Both the position numbers and the translations under genes were made by a program. A DNA stretch of 64,000 nt from Medakamo hakoo. Its lineage: Eukaryota; Chlorophyta; Trebouxiophyceae; Coccomyxaceae. The stretch's first letter is position 1; each line of letters opens with the position of its first letter. The notes beneath the pieces are model-generated. The model saw only the letters and a list, made by a program, of their open reading frames with translations. It did no database searches and had not been told where the DNA came from. The DNA lies in assembly GCA_026636295.1 (NCBI GenBank), contig CP089455.1, forward strand, positions 496,001 through 560,000. Reading direction: 5' to 3'. Below are positions 51,580-61,604 of this stretch, one piece after another.

Positions 51580-53158
51580 TCTCCACCTCCTGCCACGTGC
51601 GCGGCAAGCCCGCCGACAGCACGTCAATCCCGTCCTCCGTGATGAGGACATCGTCCTCCAGCCTCACCCCGCCGAGCCCGGCTGCCAGCGACGCCCGGAT
51701 TTTCGGTCCGTCCAACCACCGGGCGCGCGGGTCGGCCGACGCCTCGCCGCCCGCGTCCGCGGCCGCGGCCGCGTCCGCGGCGTCCAGGACGGGCAGGAGG
51801 AGGCTGGCGATGAAGTAGGCGCCCGGCTCCACTGTGATGACCAGCCCCGGCTCCAGCGTGCGGGCGGTGCGCAGGCGGTCGGCGCCCGGGCGGGCCGGGC
51901 GGGGCGGCAGATTTTCGCCGTACCCGCCCACGTCGTGCGTATTCAGTCCGAGCAGGTGTCCCAGGCCATGAGGCATGAAGAGGGCGCCGACGCCGTCGTC
52001 CACGGCGGCCTTGGGGTCGCCGGGCCGGACCCAGCCGCCGGCCTGCAGCCCCGCCACGATTTTTTCTTCCGCCAGCGCGTGCAGGTCGGGCCAGGGCACG
52101 CCCGGCGCGGCGGCGGCTTTCACGGCGATGAAAGCCGAGTGCACCGCCTCGTACAGCGCCCGCCCCTCGTCACTGAACGTGCCGCCGGCGGGGAAGGTCA
52201 CCGTCACGTCGCCGCACCACCCGTCGCCGTACCGGCCGCCGCAGTCGGCCAGGACGAGGTCGGCGTGCCCGATCACCCCGTCGTTCGGCGCGCCGGCGTG
52301 GCCGTAGTGCAGGATGGCGGCCCGCGCGCCCGACCCGACGATGCACGGGTAGGCGACGCCCCTGCACCCGCCCCGGGAGTGGGCGACGTACCGGAACAGG
52401 GCTTCGACCTCGGCCTCGCGCCTCCCCGCCCACGGCCCGGCCCGCAGGACGGCCAGGTGACCGGCGGCCGACGCCCGGGCCGCGTGCCGCAGGGCGGCCA
52501 CCTCCTCCGGCGTTTTGATGGCGCGCAAGGCCGACAGGACGGGGTGCAAGAACCGCCGTTCCAGGGCGGGGCGCGGGCAGGGCGCCGCGGCCTCCACCAG
52601 GGCCGCCGCGTCGAGGGGGGACCGCCGCCCCGAGTCGGTGTTGACGCCGTCCAGGACGTGGAGCGGCCCGCCCCGCAGCGCCGACAGCGCCGGGCCCAGC
52701 GCCTCGTCCAGGTAGGCGGCCTCGTCCACGCCGATCGCCGCGGCTAGAGCCTCCAGGCTGGGCGGCGGGCCCGTCCAGACGGCCGAGGACGGGTGCGGCC
52801 GCTCGACAAAGACCGTGGCCCGCCCGCTCGACATGTCTAAAACGCCGGCCGCGTTTTCCATGCCGCTTAGGCCAAACTGGTGGTAAAAGTAGGCGTCGGG
52901 CACAAACAGGCGGTCCATGTCCGTGTCGTACAGCGTGGCAGGGCCGCCGGCCATCAAGAGCACGGCGCCCGGGTTGGCGCCGCCGGCGCCGCCGCCGGCG
53001 GCCTCGCCGGCCAAGGCTCCCTCGCCGGCGTGCTGCGTTTCCGCAAGCAGCGCGGCGCGCAGGCGGGCGCGGTTGCGCCCGTGCAGCGCGCGGCGAGAGA
53101 TCGGGTGGCAGCCCGCGCCGGGGCACCAGATGCTGGGGTCATCGTCGTCGCCGGCCAT
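51542..53158 (-). CDS. PEPD: Prolidase (Xaa-Pro dipeptidase), M24 family
   Basis: A single exon of 538 residues from the ATG at 53158; an in-frame ATG at 53212 would add 18. Prolidase cleaves X-Pro dipeptides and recycles proline. The match to animal PEPD is strong: PDAYFYHQFGLSGMENAAGVLD, LDGVNTDSG, FLHPVLSALRAIKTPEEVAAL, FRYVAHSRGGCRGVAYPCIVGSG and LHYGHAGAPNDGVI. The dinuclear metal ligands are present: Asp about 305 and 317 (LADCGG...GDVTVTFP), His about 401 (MPHGLGHLLGL), Glu about 444 (VEPGAYF) and Glu about 501 (RLEDDVLIT). It lies two genes from a proline dehydrogenase, so proline release and oxidation are encoded close together, though not as one unit. Confidence 0.95.
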   Translation of the reverse strand: MAGDDDDPSIWCPGAGCHPISRRALHGRNRARLRAALLAETQHAGEGALAGEAAGGGAGGANPGAVLLMAGGPATLYDTDMDRLFVPDAYFYHQFGLSGMENAAGVLDMSSGRATVFVERPHPSSAVWTGPPPSLEALAAAIGVDEAAYLDEALGPALSALRGGPLHVLDGVNTDSGRRSPLDAAALVEAAAPCPRPALERRFLHPVLSALRAIKTPEEVAALRHAARASAAGHLAVLRAGPWAGRREAEVEALFRYVAHSRGGCRGVAYPCIVGSGARAAILHYGHAGAPNDGVIGHADLVLADCGGRYGDGWCGDVTVTFPAGGTFSDEGRALYEAVHSAFIAVKAAAAPGVPWPDLHALAEEKIVAGLQAGGWVRPGDPKAAVDDGVGALFMPHGLGHLLGLNTHDVGGYGENLPPRPARPGADRLRTARTLEPGLVITVEPGAYFIASLLLPVLDAADAAAAADAGGEASADPRARWLDGPKIRASLAAGLGGVRLEDDVLITEDGIDVLSAGLPRTWQEVESVTAGGAWPDIL

Positions 53159-53261
53159 GGGCGATGCGTGTGTGCGGCCGCGCGAGGCGGCCGTCTGCAC
53201 AGTGTTTCCCATCCCATTCAACCTGCCCGTTCTAACCTTTCTCTCGCTACAGAAAAAAAAC

Positions 53262-54485
53262 TCACGCCAGCGCCGTCTCCCCGCACTCGGCCGCGATCAG
53301 GAGGGCGTCCCGGTCTTTCGCTGCGGGCGCCACGAGCTCCACGGCTCCACCCTGCTTGGTCGCTGCGCACTCGCCACAGGTGGGGCACCGCTTGATCACG
53401 ACCCGGCCGCCCCCAGCCCCGCGCACGCTCTCCCACCGCCGGGCCAGCACGCCCCAGACCAAAGGGACCGTCCACCAGGCGACCAAGACGTCGACGGTGT
53501 AGTGCTTGTGCGACGCAATGATCAGGAGGGACAGGGCGAACACAGCGCTCCAAACGCACGCCAGCCTCGCGGCGTGCGCGCGCGGGAGGGAGGAGAGACT
53601 GGAGAGCGGGTGGCGCACGCTCCCACCGCCGCCGCCGCCGCCATGGTAGGTGAACGCCAGCGCCCCGCTCAGCGCAAAGGTCGTGTGCGACGAGAAGATC
53701 AGGTCTCCACACCCGTGGCCGGCTTGGCGGGCGACGTCGACCACGGCGTGGCCCCACCAGTGCGTCGGCGGGGGGCGGGTCGCGGTCGGCACGCCCGCCC
53801 GGCAGTGCGCGGCTGGGGCGGGCAGGCCCGTCGCGAGGAACGCCGCCACCCGCAGGGCTTGGCAGGCTGACACGGCGGTCAGCGTGCGGGTGTAGAGCGT
53901 CACGGTGTGGAAGGCCTTGGGACCGCGCGGGTCGGCCAGGAACGGCGACGCCGACCAGGCGACAAAGCCGGCAAACAGGCCGCCAAAGAGCGCCTCCGAC
54001 ACCCAGTCCGCGTGGAGGGCCGGCAGGAGGTCGAAGCCCGCGTCCCGCAGCGGGCTGGGTGCAGGCTCGTGGCGGCGGTGGGCGAGCTGGGAGGCGGCGC
54101 CGTGGGCGTACTGGGCCAGGACGCACAGGGCGAGGAGCTTCCATTTGGACTTGAGGATGGGGAGCTGGGCGCGGGGAGGGGTGGTGGTGGTGGTGGTGGC
54201 ACGGATGTGGGTGGAGGGGGAGGGGTGGGACCGCGCGCGCGGCGGTGGGACAAGCAGCAGCCGATGCGAACGGGAGCGCCCGGCCGTCCTCCCGCCCACG
54301 CCGCGCACCTCGATCCAGAACTCTGCGCTGGCCCTTTTCAGGAGCTCACGTGCCACCTGTTCCGCTTGAGCGCGGGCGGCAGGCAGGTCGGCCGCCGCCA
54401 GGCGGCCTAGTAAAGAGCGCGGCGGCGACGGCGGACCGAGCGGCGCAGCAGCGGCCGCTGTCGTCCCGTTTCCCGCGTCGCCCAT
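53262..54485 (-). CDS. PAP2/sphingomyelin-synthase-type membrane enzyme
   Basis: Predicted minus-strand exons 54309-54485 and 53262-54164, phase 0, give 359 residues. The 144-base intron is in frame without a stop. Conserved catalytic stretches are GCGDLIFSSHTTFALS (first His) and ASHKHYTVDVLVAWWTVPLV (second His and Asp), typical of the lipid phosphatase/phosphotransferase group that includes sphingomyelin synthase, plant inositol-phosphorylceramide synthase and related enzymes. Several transmembrane helices are visible, starting with KWKLLALCVLAQYAHGAAS. The C-terminus has a CPTCGEC cluster, which might bind metal. Whether it transfers inositol phosphate, phosphocholine or simply hydrolyses lipid phosphate cannot be said. 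Confidence 0.8.
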   Translation of the reverse strand: MGDAGNGTTAAAAAPLGPPSPPRSLLGRLAAADLPAARAQAEQVARELLKRASAEFWIEVRGVGGRTAGRSRSHRLLLVPPPRARSHPSPSTHIRATTTTTTPPRAQLPILKSKWKLLALCVLAQYAHGAASQLAHRRHEPAPSPLRDAGFDLLPALHADWVSEALFGGLFAGFVAWSASPFLADPRGPKAFHTVTLYTRTLTAVSACQALRVAAFLATGLPAPAAHCRAGVPTATRPPPTHWWGHAVVDVARQAGHGCGDLIFSSHTTFALSGALAFTYHGGGGGGGSVRHPLSSLSSLPRAHAARLACVWSAVFALSLLIIASHKHYTVDVLVAWWTVPLVWGVLARRWESVRGAGGGRVVIKRCPTCGECAATKQGGAVELVAPAAKDRDALLIAAECGETALA

Positions 54486-54668
54486 GGTGCGAGTCGGGAC
54501 GATGCGGGGTTGCAGGCACCCTCACGCTCGTCAGGCCAAGGCGAGAAACCGAAAAAAATTGTGCGATGTCGCGGTCCTAAGGACGCAGCATTTTTTTTAT
54601 CGCTGGTTTGCAAAAAACAAAATGCTTTTCCAACCTCCTCTCCTTAAAAAAAACACGCACGCTCCCCG

Positions 54669-54676
54669 CTCTCTCT

Positions 54677-54718
<42 letters not shown>
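54669..54718. repeat. (CT)n microsatellite
   Basis: About 25 CT units, slightly interrupted at its left end, abutting the stop codon of the V-ATPase subunit c gene. Confidence 0.9.
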
Positions 54719-54720
<2 letters not shown>

Positions 54721-55738
54721 GGCGACGCCCCAGGCACGGCCGTGCCCGCCTTGGACGCCAGGATGATGCCGACGATCAGGCCGTACAGCGCCAGCGCCTC
54801 CGCGAAAATGAGGATGAGGATCATGCCGACGAACAGCTTGGGCTGCTGCGCGTTGGCGCGCACGCCCGCGTCGCCCACGACGCCGATGGCCATGCCGGCG
54901 GCCAGGCCGGCGAGGCCGCAGGCCAAGCCGGAGGCCAAGTGGGCGTAGCCGTCGAAGAAAAAGTAGGGCTTGTCCGGGGTTTGGTTGACTGAGGTGGAGG
55001 AGGGGAGGGTGTGGGGTGGGGTGTGGGATGGGTGTGAGGGGACGCGGGGTGGGGGGTGAGGGTGGGATGGAGGCAGAGCGCGGGCGACGGACCGACGCAG
55101 ACCCACTCCAACAACAACGCACTGCCGGTGGAGATGATGACGGCGATGATGAGGCCGTAGATGCCCAGGACGCCCGCCATGACGACGGGCACGATGGACT
55201 TCATGACCAGCTCCGGGCGCATGACGCCCATGGACGCGATGCCGACGCCGGACTTGGCCGTGCCGTAGGCGGCGCCAAAGCCTGTGTGTGTGGGGGGGTG
55301 GGGTGTTTTGGGGCGTGAGGGAGGGCGCGCTGGGGTGTCGTGGTGGTGCGCGGGAGGCGTGTGGCCGGTGTGACGGGGAAGGTGGTGGCAGGCATGGGGG
55401 GTGCGCGCCTCGGAGGCCGGAGTTTCGATCGACGAACAGGGGGAAAAAAGCTGCGCAAAGACAGGCAGGCCGCCGCGTTTCCCCGCCACCACCCCACCCA
55501 ACACGTACAGCTGAACACCAGGGCGGCCGCCGCGCCCAAGAAGCCGAAGAACGGGCCGACCTGTCGTGCGGGAAGGGCGTGTTACTGTGAGCGGGGCCGG
55601 CGTCAATGCCCATTTGGCGCCGAGCGCGCGTGTGTTTTTTTGTCTCTCCGCGTCGCGCCCGGCACGCGCGCGCGCGCCTCGCTGATCAAGCGGCCGCACC
55701 TGGTCGCCCGCCCACGTCGCGCCGAGGGAGGAAGCCAT
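54717..55738 (-). CDS. V-type ATPase 16 kDa proteolipid subunit c
   Basis: Predicted minus-strand exons 55700-55738, 55509-55560, 55123-55281 and 54717-54988 give 173 residues. Subunit c forms the proton-carrying ring of the vacuolar ATPase. The spliced protein [89 protein letters not shown] and [20 protein letters not shown] is nearly identical to plant and animal subunit c, with four membrane helices and the proton-binding Glu at about 146. All split codons restore conserved residues. The proline dehydrogenase gene starts 199 bases away in the opposite direction. Confidence 0.97.
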
Positions 55739-55937
55739 GGCGAGCGTGCGGTGTGTTGTTTTTTCGCGGGCGTTGTGTGCGTCTGCGGAAACAGTGCTGT
55801 GTGGGGAGGGCCTGGAGGAGTGGGGCCACTCCTCCTTTCCTCCTCTTTTTCTCGTCCGGCACGCGCCACGCACGGCGGCCGGTGCCGCCTGTGCCTCACT
55901 CCCACACGGGCGCTGAGGCCACAGGCTCGCCTGCTTC

Positions 55938-57868
55938 ATGCTGGCTCGCGTTGCGGCCGCCGCGGCGGCGCGCGGCCGCACGCGGCAGTCGTCGGCCCGC
56001 ACCGCTCTGCGCGCCGCGTCGACCGCCCGCCCGCCGACGCCCGCGTCCCAGCCCCCCCAGCCCCCCCTCCCCCTCGACCTGAAAGACACCCGCCTCGCTT
56101 TCCAGCACGCCTCGACCGGCTCCCTGCTCCGCGGCTGGGCCGTCCTGACCGCCTGCCGCATCAAGCCGCTCGTCGTCCACGCGGACGCCCTGCTCGTCCT
56201 GTCTCGAAGGCTGGTGGGCGGGCGGGCGACGGACGCCCTGCTCCGCTCGTCGTTCTTCGCACACTTTTGCGGGGGCGAGGACGAGGCGGGCGCGAGGGTT
56301 ACGATACAGCGGCTTAACGCATCGGGCGTGGGCGCGATCTTGGACTACGCCGCTGAAGCGGACGCGGTCGAGGGCGGCGGCGGGCGAGGGGCGGACGCGG
56401 ACGCGGGCGCGGGCGTCGGCGGGCGAGGGGTGGACGCGCCCACCGACCCGGTGGCCGCGGCCGCGGCGCCGCCCGCGCGCGCGGTCGGCCGCACCTTTAC
56501 CTATTTGGACGAGGGCGTGTGCGACGGCCACGCGTCCACTTTCCAGGCGGCCATCAGAGCCGCAGCGGCCGGGAACAGCGCCGCCACGTCCCTGCCCGGC
56601 TTCGCCGCCCTGAAAATGACGGCCCTGGGCGACCCGCGGCTCCTGGTCCGCGTGTCCGCCTGCCTGCGCGCGATCGAGGCCCTGTTCTCCGAGTTTGACG
56701 CGGACGGGGACGGCCTGATCAGCCGCGCCGAGTTCGCGGAGACCTACACCCGCCTGTTCTCGGATGGCACGCCGTCCAGGTGCGTGTGTCGTCCGTGTTT
56801 TTTTTTTTTCTCACTGCTCCGCCCCCCAGCCGCTCCATCCATCCGCCCTCCCCCCTCCCCCACCCAAAAAAAAAAAGGCTCGACGAACTCTTTGCCTACC
56901 TTGACCCCTCCCGCACCGGCTCCATCGATTTCTTGTCCTGGTCCGCCCGCGTCCGCCTGCGCGACGTCCCCCTCATCACCCGGTTTTGCCGGGCGCCCGG
57001 CCCCCTCGCAGCGGCAGCGCTGAACGAGACGGAACTGAAACTGCTCGACGCGTCGCTCGGGCGGCTGCGGTCCCTGGCCACGTCCGCCGCTGCAGCCGGC
57101 GTCCGCCTGTTTGTGGACGCAGAACAGGATGCCGTCCAGCCCGCCATCGCGTACGCCGCCCGCGCGCTGCAGCGCGAGTTCAATGGCGCCGACGGCCCCG
57201 GCTTCCCCGTCATTTTCACGACAGTCCAGGCATACCTGAAGTCCTCGCCGGGCGCGCTGGCCCTCGACCTGCGCCGGTCGTCGGCCGAGGGCTGGGCGTG
57301 GGCCGGCAAAATCGTGCGGGGAGCGTACCTCGAGCACGAGCGGTCGGCGGCCGCGGCGTCGGGAGCGCCCTGCCCCGTGTGGGGGTCGAGGGAGGAGACG
57401 GACGCGGCGTACGCGTCGTGTGCGGCCGCCGCGATCGACGCCGCCCTGGCGGGCCCGCCGGCGGAAGGCGTCCCGGGCCCGGAAGTCATGCTGGCCACGC
57501 ACAACCGGGCGTCCGTCGAAGCGGCCGTGGGCAGAGTGGCGGCGGCCGGGCGGGCGCCGACTGGCGGGGGGCGAGGCGCGCCGCCCGCGCCCGACCCGCT
57601 CCCCGTCTACTTCGGCCAGCTGCTGGGCATGGCCGACAGCCTGACCTTCAACCTGGCCGCCCACGGCTGGGCCGCGTACAAGTACGTGCCGTACGGCCGC
57701 GTCCACGAGACGACGGCGTACCTGGTGCGGCGCGCGCGCGAAAACGCGGGCGCGGTGCAGGGCGCCGGGTCGGACGTGGCGGCCATAGAGACGGAACTGG
57801 CCCGGCGTGTGGCGTCGGCGCTGTTCATTCCGAGCCGCGTCCAGCGCGCGACGGGCGGGACGTGGTGA
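55938..57868 (+). CDS. Proline dehydrogenase with EF-hand insert
   Basis: Predicted exons 55938-56779 and 56878-57868 give 610 residues. The enzyme oxidises proline to pyrroline-5-carboxylate with FAD in mitochondria. Motifs are [76 protein letters not shown] and [20 protein letters not shown]. Before the catalytic part is a canonical EF-hand loop [12 protein letters not shown] (about 257-268) and a degenerate second one, [10 protein letters not shown], on the other side of the intron; calcium control is inferred. The N-terminus [20 protein letters not shown] suits a mitochondrial presequence. The acceptor of the single intron is preceded by a run of about twelve A residues instead of pyrimidines. 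Confidence 0.93.
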
Positions 57869-57982
57869 AGGGCATGTGGCGGGTGGCGTGCAACTTTTAG
57901 TTTCCTATCGAATGAATGAAGAAAAAATCAACAGCCAGCCCCGCGCTCGCTCGGCCCACACCCGTCCTGCCTCTCTCCCTCA

Positions 57983-60007
57983 TCATGCCCCGCCGCCCGC
58001 AGCAGCAGCGGCGCCGCCGTCGTCGCCGGCAGCACCGTCGCCGCCGGCCACGCCGGCCGCGCCCTCCGACATGGCGCCGCCGACTTCGCCGTCGGGCGCG
58101 ACCCGCGCCGCGCCGCCGGCGGGGTCGTTGTGTCCCGCCGCGGCCGCCGCCGCGCCGGCGGCCGCGCCGCCGCCGCCGCCAGCACGCCCGCCGGCGCCGC
58201 CGCCGCCGCCGCCCATCGCCGCCGCCGCCGCTTTGGCTGCCGCCTTCTTGGCGGACGCCGCCTCGGGCGTCCCGCACCGCCGCGCCTCCTCGCCCAGCAT
58301 GCGCATCTTGGTGGGCGAGTCGATCTTGTGCAGGATGAGCCACGGGTCGGCCGTGCACAGCTCGTCCGTCACGGCGTCCATGATCTTGACTTTGGCGCCG
58401 GCGCCGCCGCCGCCGCCGGCCGCGGACGGTTCCAGGGTCTCGAAGCAGCAGGACGCCGCCCACGTGTAAAAGCGCTCGTGGTCCACGTGGCGCAAGTCCA
58501 TGGCCATGAGCCAAAAGCCGAGCGTCGCGTCCTCGATCGGCGTGAATTTCAGCTTCATCGCCCGGTTGACCTGGATGAGCGTGCGGGAGACGTCGCCCGA
58601 CAGGATGTACCCGCCGCCCATGGCGTACTTGGGGTACGTTTTGAGGCCCGTGTGGTTGAAGAAGACGTAGTTGTTCCACTTGTGGCCGGGCTGGAGCAGG
58701 ACCTCCGACTCCTGGATCATGCGGCCGATGTACAGCCGCTCCGCCGCGCAGCCGGGCGTCTCGCACAGCGAGCGCAGCAGGGCCAGCATGGGCGGGACGT
58801 GCACGAACGCGTCGTCGTCCGTCTTCAGCACGAACCGGACGTCGTAGTGTTCCACCGCGTACTCAAACACAAAGTACGTTTTGTACAGGATTGATTTGTA
58901 ACTCGTCTTCTGCTTGATGAAGACGATGTCGCCGTACTCCTCCATTTCGCGCTCGACCTGTGGCGGTGTGTGGAGGAGGGGGTGTGTGTGGGGTGGAGGT
59001 GGAGGGGAGGGGGGAGTGTGAGGACAGGCACGGCCGTGGTGCTGTGTGTGGGCGCGCGCCTGGGGACGCGCGCGCGCGCGCGCGCCCGGGTGGGACGGGG
59101 GCGGTGGGGCGCCAGCAAGTGGGAGGCGCGCCGCGCGCGGGGAGGGGGAAGCGGCCGCGCCGGGCCGCCCGCGCCGCCTCGGCTCCCTCCCGCCCGCCCG
59201 TGGGCCTGGAGCTGCGGATGCGTCCACGCCGTCCCGCGCGCTCGGCGTGCGGTGGGAGGGCCGCCCAGCCCGCCCGGGGCGGGCCTGCATGAGCGCCCGC
59301 GCGCCGCTGGCCACGCATGCGGCGGCGCGAGGTGGGGGGAGCAGGCGCGATGGCAGGGGAGCGACGAGAGCGCCCCCGCTCACCGACACGCACGCGCCCA
59401 AGCCCGGCACATACGCGTGCCAGCGAGGGCGGCGCACCCGGGAGGGCAGCACCCCCCGTCCCCCGTTCCCCGCAAACAACAGCACGCCAGCCAACTCGCG
59501 CACCTGCGGCGTCGCCTCGTCTTCCGACAGGATGAATTTGGCCGCGCTCTCCGGCTCGTTCTGCGTGCCGCGCGCCCAGGAGTCGCGCACCGCCAGCCGG
59601 CGGTGGCGGTAGCCGCGCCCGGACAGGATGCCGACGAACAGGAAGAGCGGGGGCAGGCCCGCGGGCGCGGCACCGAGCGTCGACAGCGCGGGGAGGGCGG
59701 TGGAGGGCGGGACGGTCGTGTGCGCGCCACCCTTGCGGGACAACGCCGTCGCCGCCGCTTCAATGGGGTGGCGGGCGGTGGCGGCCAGGGCCGGGGCGGC
59801 CTGCGAGCCGCGGCCCCCACCGCGCACCGCGCCGAGCAGGACCAGCGCCGCGAGCACTGCAGCCGCGGCCAGCAGCGCCGTGCGCCGGCTGCCATGGCTC
59901 GACCCGGCGCCAAACGGCCCGCCACCCGGGCTGGCCCAGCCCGCTGGGCCCGTGGGCGAGCCGTTGGGCCGCCGCCCGGGCCGGCCGGGCGGGGAGAAGT
60001 TGCGCAT
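57983..60007 (-). CDS. GT31 (beta-1,3-galactosyltransferase-type) glycosyltransferase
   Basis: Predicted minus-strand exons 59504-60007 and 57983-58957, phase 0, give 492 residues. It is a type II membrane protein: short N-terminus, a helix at about 38-60 ([18 protein letters not shown]), then a lumenal domain. [60 protein letters not shown] (the DxD metal motif, about 215), [18 protein letters not shown] and [10 protein letters not shown] are GT31 hallmarks. Golgi location is inferred. The last 100 residues are a Gly/Ala-rich tail not part of the family. The stop is 114 bases from the proline dehydrogenase stop. The donor and acceptor sugars are unknown. Confidence 0.92.
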   Translation of the reverse strand: MRNFSPPGRPGRRPNGSPTGPAGWASPGGGPFGAGSSHGSRRTALLAAAAVLAALVLLGAVRGGGRGSQAAPALAATARHPIEAAATALSRKGGAHTTVPPSTALPALSTLGAAPAGLPPLFLFVGILSGRGYRHRRLAVRDSWARGTQNEPESAAKFILSEDEATPQVRELAGVLLFAGNGGRGVLPSRVRRPRWHAYVPGLGACVSVSGGALVAPLPSRLLPPPRAAACVASGARALMQARPGRAGRPSHRTPSARDGVDASAAPGPRAGGREPRRRGRPGAAASPSPRAARLPLAGAPPPPSHPGARARARPQARAHTQHHGRACPHTPPSPPPPPHTHPLLHTPPQVEREMEEYGDIVFIKQKTSYKSILYKTYFVFEYAVEHYDVRFVLKTDDDAFVHVPPMLALLRSLCETPGCAAERLYIGRMIQESEVLLQPGHKWNNYVFFNHTGLKTYPKYAMGGGYILSGDVSRTLIQVNRAMKLKFTPIEDATLGFWLMAMDLRHVDHERFYTWAASCCFETLEPSAAGGGGGAGAKVKIMDAVTDELCTADPWLILHKIDSPTKMRMLGEEARRCGTPEAASAKKAAAKAAAAAMGGGGGGAGGRAGGGGGAAAGAAAAAAGHNDPAGGAARVAPDGEVGGAMSEGAAGVAGGDGAAGDDGGAAAAAGGGA

Positions 60008-60412
60008 AAGGAATTGCGAGCACCGGCAGAGAAAAAAAAGGCGTGCGGGGGTGGGTGGGGACGACGAGCGCGCCCGATGCGATGCAGCGCGGGTTCGCAG
60101 GCGGCTGAAGACGCCCTGGGAGGGCGGGTGAGGCGGACAAACGCGCGCACGGGTGTGCGCGGCGGTCTCGCCGGAAGCAGCAGAAAGGGGGTGTGGTGTC
60201 GGACGTCCAAACCCACCCCTCTCTCTCCATCCATCATCCATCCATCCATCCATCCATCCATCCATCCATCCATCCATCCATCCATCCATCCATCCATCCA
60301 TCCATCCATACATCCATCTCCCATCCATCCATACCTCTCCATCCGACGACCGCATGTAGGAGCTCTCTTTACGATCACTTTACACGCACACTTCCCTCTC
60401 TCTCACCTCACC
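60008..60412. other. Intergenic region with TCCA repeat, 405 bases
   Basis: Promoter side of the GT31 gene and 3' side of the following minus-strand gene. It is dominated by the TCCA repeat at 60227-60310. No other feature seen. Confidence 0.65.
60227..60310. repeat. (TCCA)n microsatellite
   Basis: Nearly pure TCCA units over about 80 bases with a degenerate edge to about 60345. It is the longest tetranucleotide repeat in the window and translates as an Ile-His-Pro-Ser repeat, which is not a gene. Confidence 0.93.
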
Positions 60413-61321
60413 TCACCGCATGCGGCGCACAGGCGATGGCGGGCAGGCGGGCGGCCCGCGGCGGCTCACCAGTCGCGGCGGCTGCTCCGTCGCAACAACA
60501 GGCGGCGGGCAGGCAGCCGCGTCCACCACCTCCAGCTGGCGCCGCGTGGCCGCATTTCCCAGGTCCTGGAGCGGCACGGGCGAGGGCGGGCGCAGTGGCG
60601 GCTCTGCAGGCGCCGCCTCTCCTTCCACCTCCACTCCCACTCCATCCCCCGCCGCCCGCAGCGCGGCCACGACGGCCGCCGCCGCGTCCGGAAAGCCGGC
60701 GAGCACTTCTGCGACAAGCGCCAGCCTCGCTGCCGCGACAGCACCCTCGGCTAGTGCGGGAGCAGCCGCCCGCAGTTTGCCCGCCGCGGCCGCTGCGCCC
60801 GCGCGCGCGGCCGCCGCATCCTTGCGGGCGGCCGAAACGGCGGACGCACAGGCGGCACGTTCGGCTTCCGCCGCGTCCAGCAAGGCTTCGACGGCGTGCA
60901 AGGTGGCGTGGTGTGTGGTGGAGGCGCGGCGGTGGCGAGGGCGCCTGGAGGGGGAGGGCGGGCGGCGCGCACCACCACCACCACCCCCGCCCTCGCCGCC
61001 GCTCGTGCTGCACGCGTCGGAGCCGCCGCCGTCGGTCGGCCGGCGGCCTGGCCATGTGCCGCCCAACGCCGCCAGCAGGCCGTCGACCAAGCCGACCGGC
61101 GGTGGTGGCGGAGGGGGCGTCGTGGGTGAGGCGGCAAGCAAAAGCGGGGGGAGGGCGCGCGCGCCCGGTCCGCCGGCCGCCGCCGCCGCGGCGCCGCTCC
61201 CACTCCCACGCCCTCCGCCACTGGTGTGGCCTGTTGTGGTTGCCAAGTGGACATCCACCGCCGCGAGCAAGCCGTCAAAGTGGGCCAGGCGGGCGGCCAA
61301 GGAGGTCGTTGCGTCGGGCAT
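60413..61321 (-). CDS. Hypothetical Ala-rich helical protein
   Basis: A single open frame of 302 residues from the ATG at 61321. I do not recognise it. The N-terminus [20 protein letters not shown] is helical, a second short segment [15 protein letters not shown] follows a Pro/Gly linker, and the longest helical region is [20 protein letters not shown], continuing through about residue 235 with [20 protein letters not shown]. The heptad-like spacing suggests a coiled coil. The C-terminus [17 protein letters not shown] is mixed. No transmembrane segment or signal peptide. It is head-to-head with CysRS (283 bases), which supports it being a real gene, but a false frame in GC-rich DNA cannot be excluded. 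Confidence 0.45.
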   Translation of the reverse strand: MPDATTSLAARLAHFDGLLAAVDVHLATTTGHTSGGGRGSGSGAAAAAAGGPGARALPPLLLAASPTTPPPPPPPVGLVDGLLAALGGTWPGRRPTDGGGSDACSTSGGEGGGGGGGARRPPSPSRRPRHRRASTTHHATLHAVEALLDAAEAERAACASAVSAARKDAAAARAGAAAAAGKLRAAAPALAEGAVAAARLALVAEVLAGFPDAAAAVVAALRAAGDGVGVEVEGEAAPAEPPLRPPSPVPLQDLGNAATRRQLEVVDAAACPPPVVATEQPPRLVSRRGPPACPPSPVRRMR

Positions 61322-61604
61322 GGGCTGCACTTGTTTCGCGCCGGCGGCGGGTTTGATGGAAGGGCGCGCGCAGTCCCCTCTGGATGGCTGCGACGGACGG
61401 TGTGAGCACGTCTGGACCGTGGCCCGATGACTGGCGCGCTCGGAGGGAAAGGAGAGTGGGCGAGGCCGGCGACCCGACGACGCGGGAAAAACGAATGCCC
61501 AAATGCCCGTGCGAGGCGCAGGAAAGCACACTGGTCTCACGCCCGTCCCAGACACAGACAAAAGAACTGCGGCGCCGCCACACAACGTCGCCTGGCGCCC
61601 CGCC

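Noticed and set aside
54165-54308. Continuous reading of the PAP2 gene without an intron
   Set aside because: The 144-base stretch is in frame but encodes His/Thr/Pro/Ser-rich sequence absent from the family, and it has good donor and acceptor sites in phase 0.
60227-60310. Possible CRISPR-like or coding repeat (Ile-His-Pro-Ser)
   Set aside because: It is a plain TCCA tetranucleotide microsatellite with no spacers and no reason to be translated.
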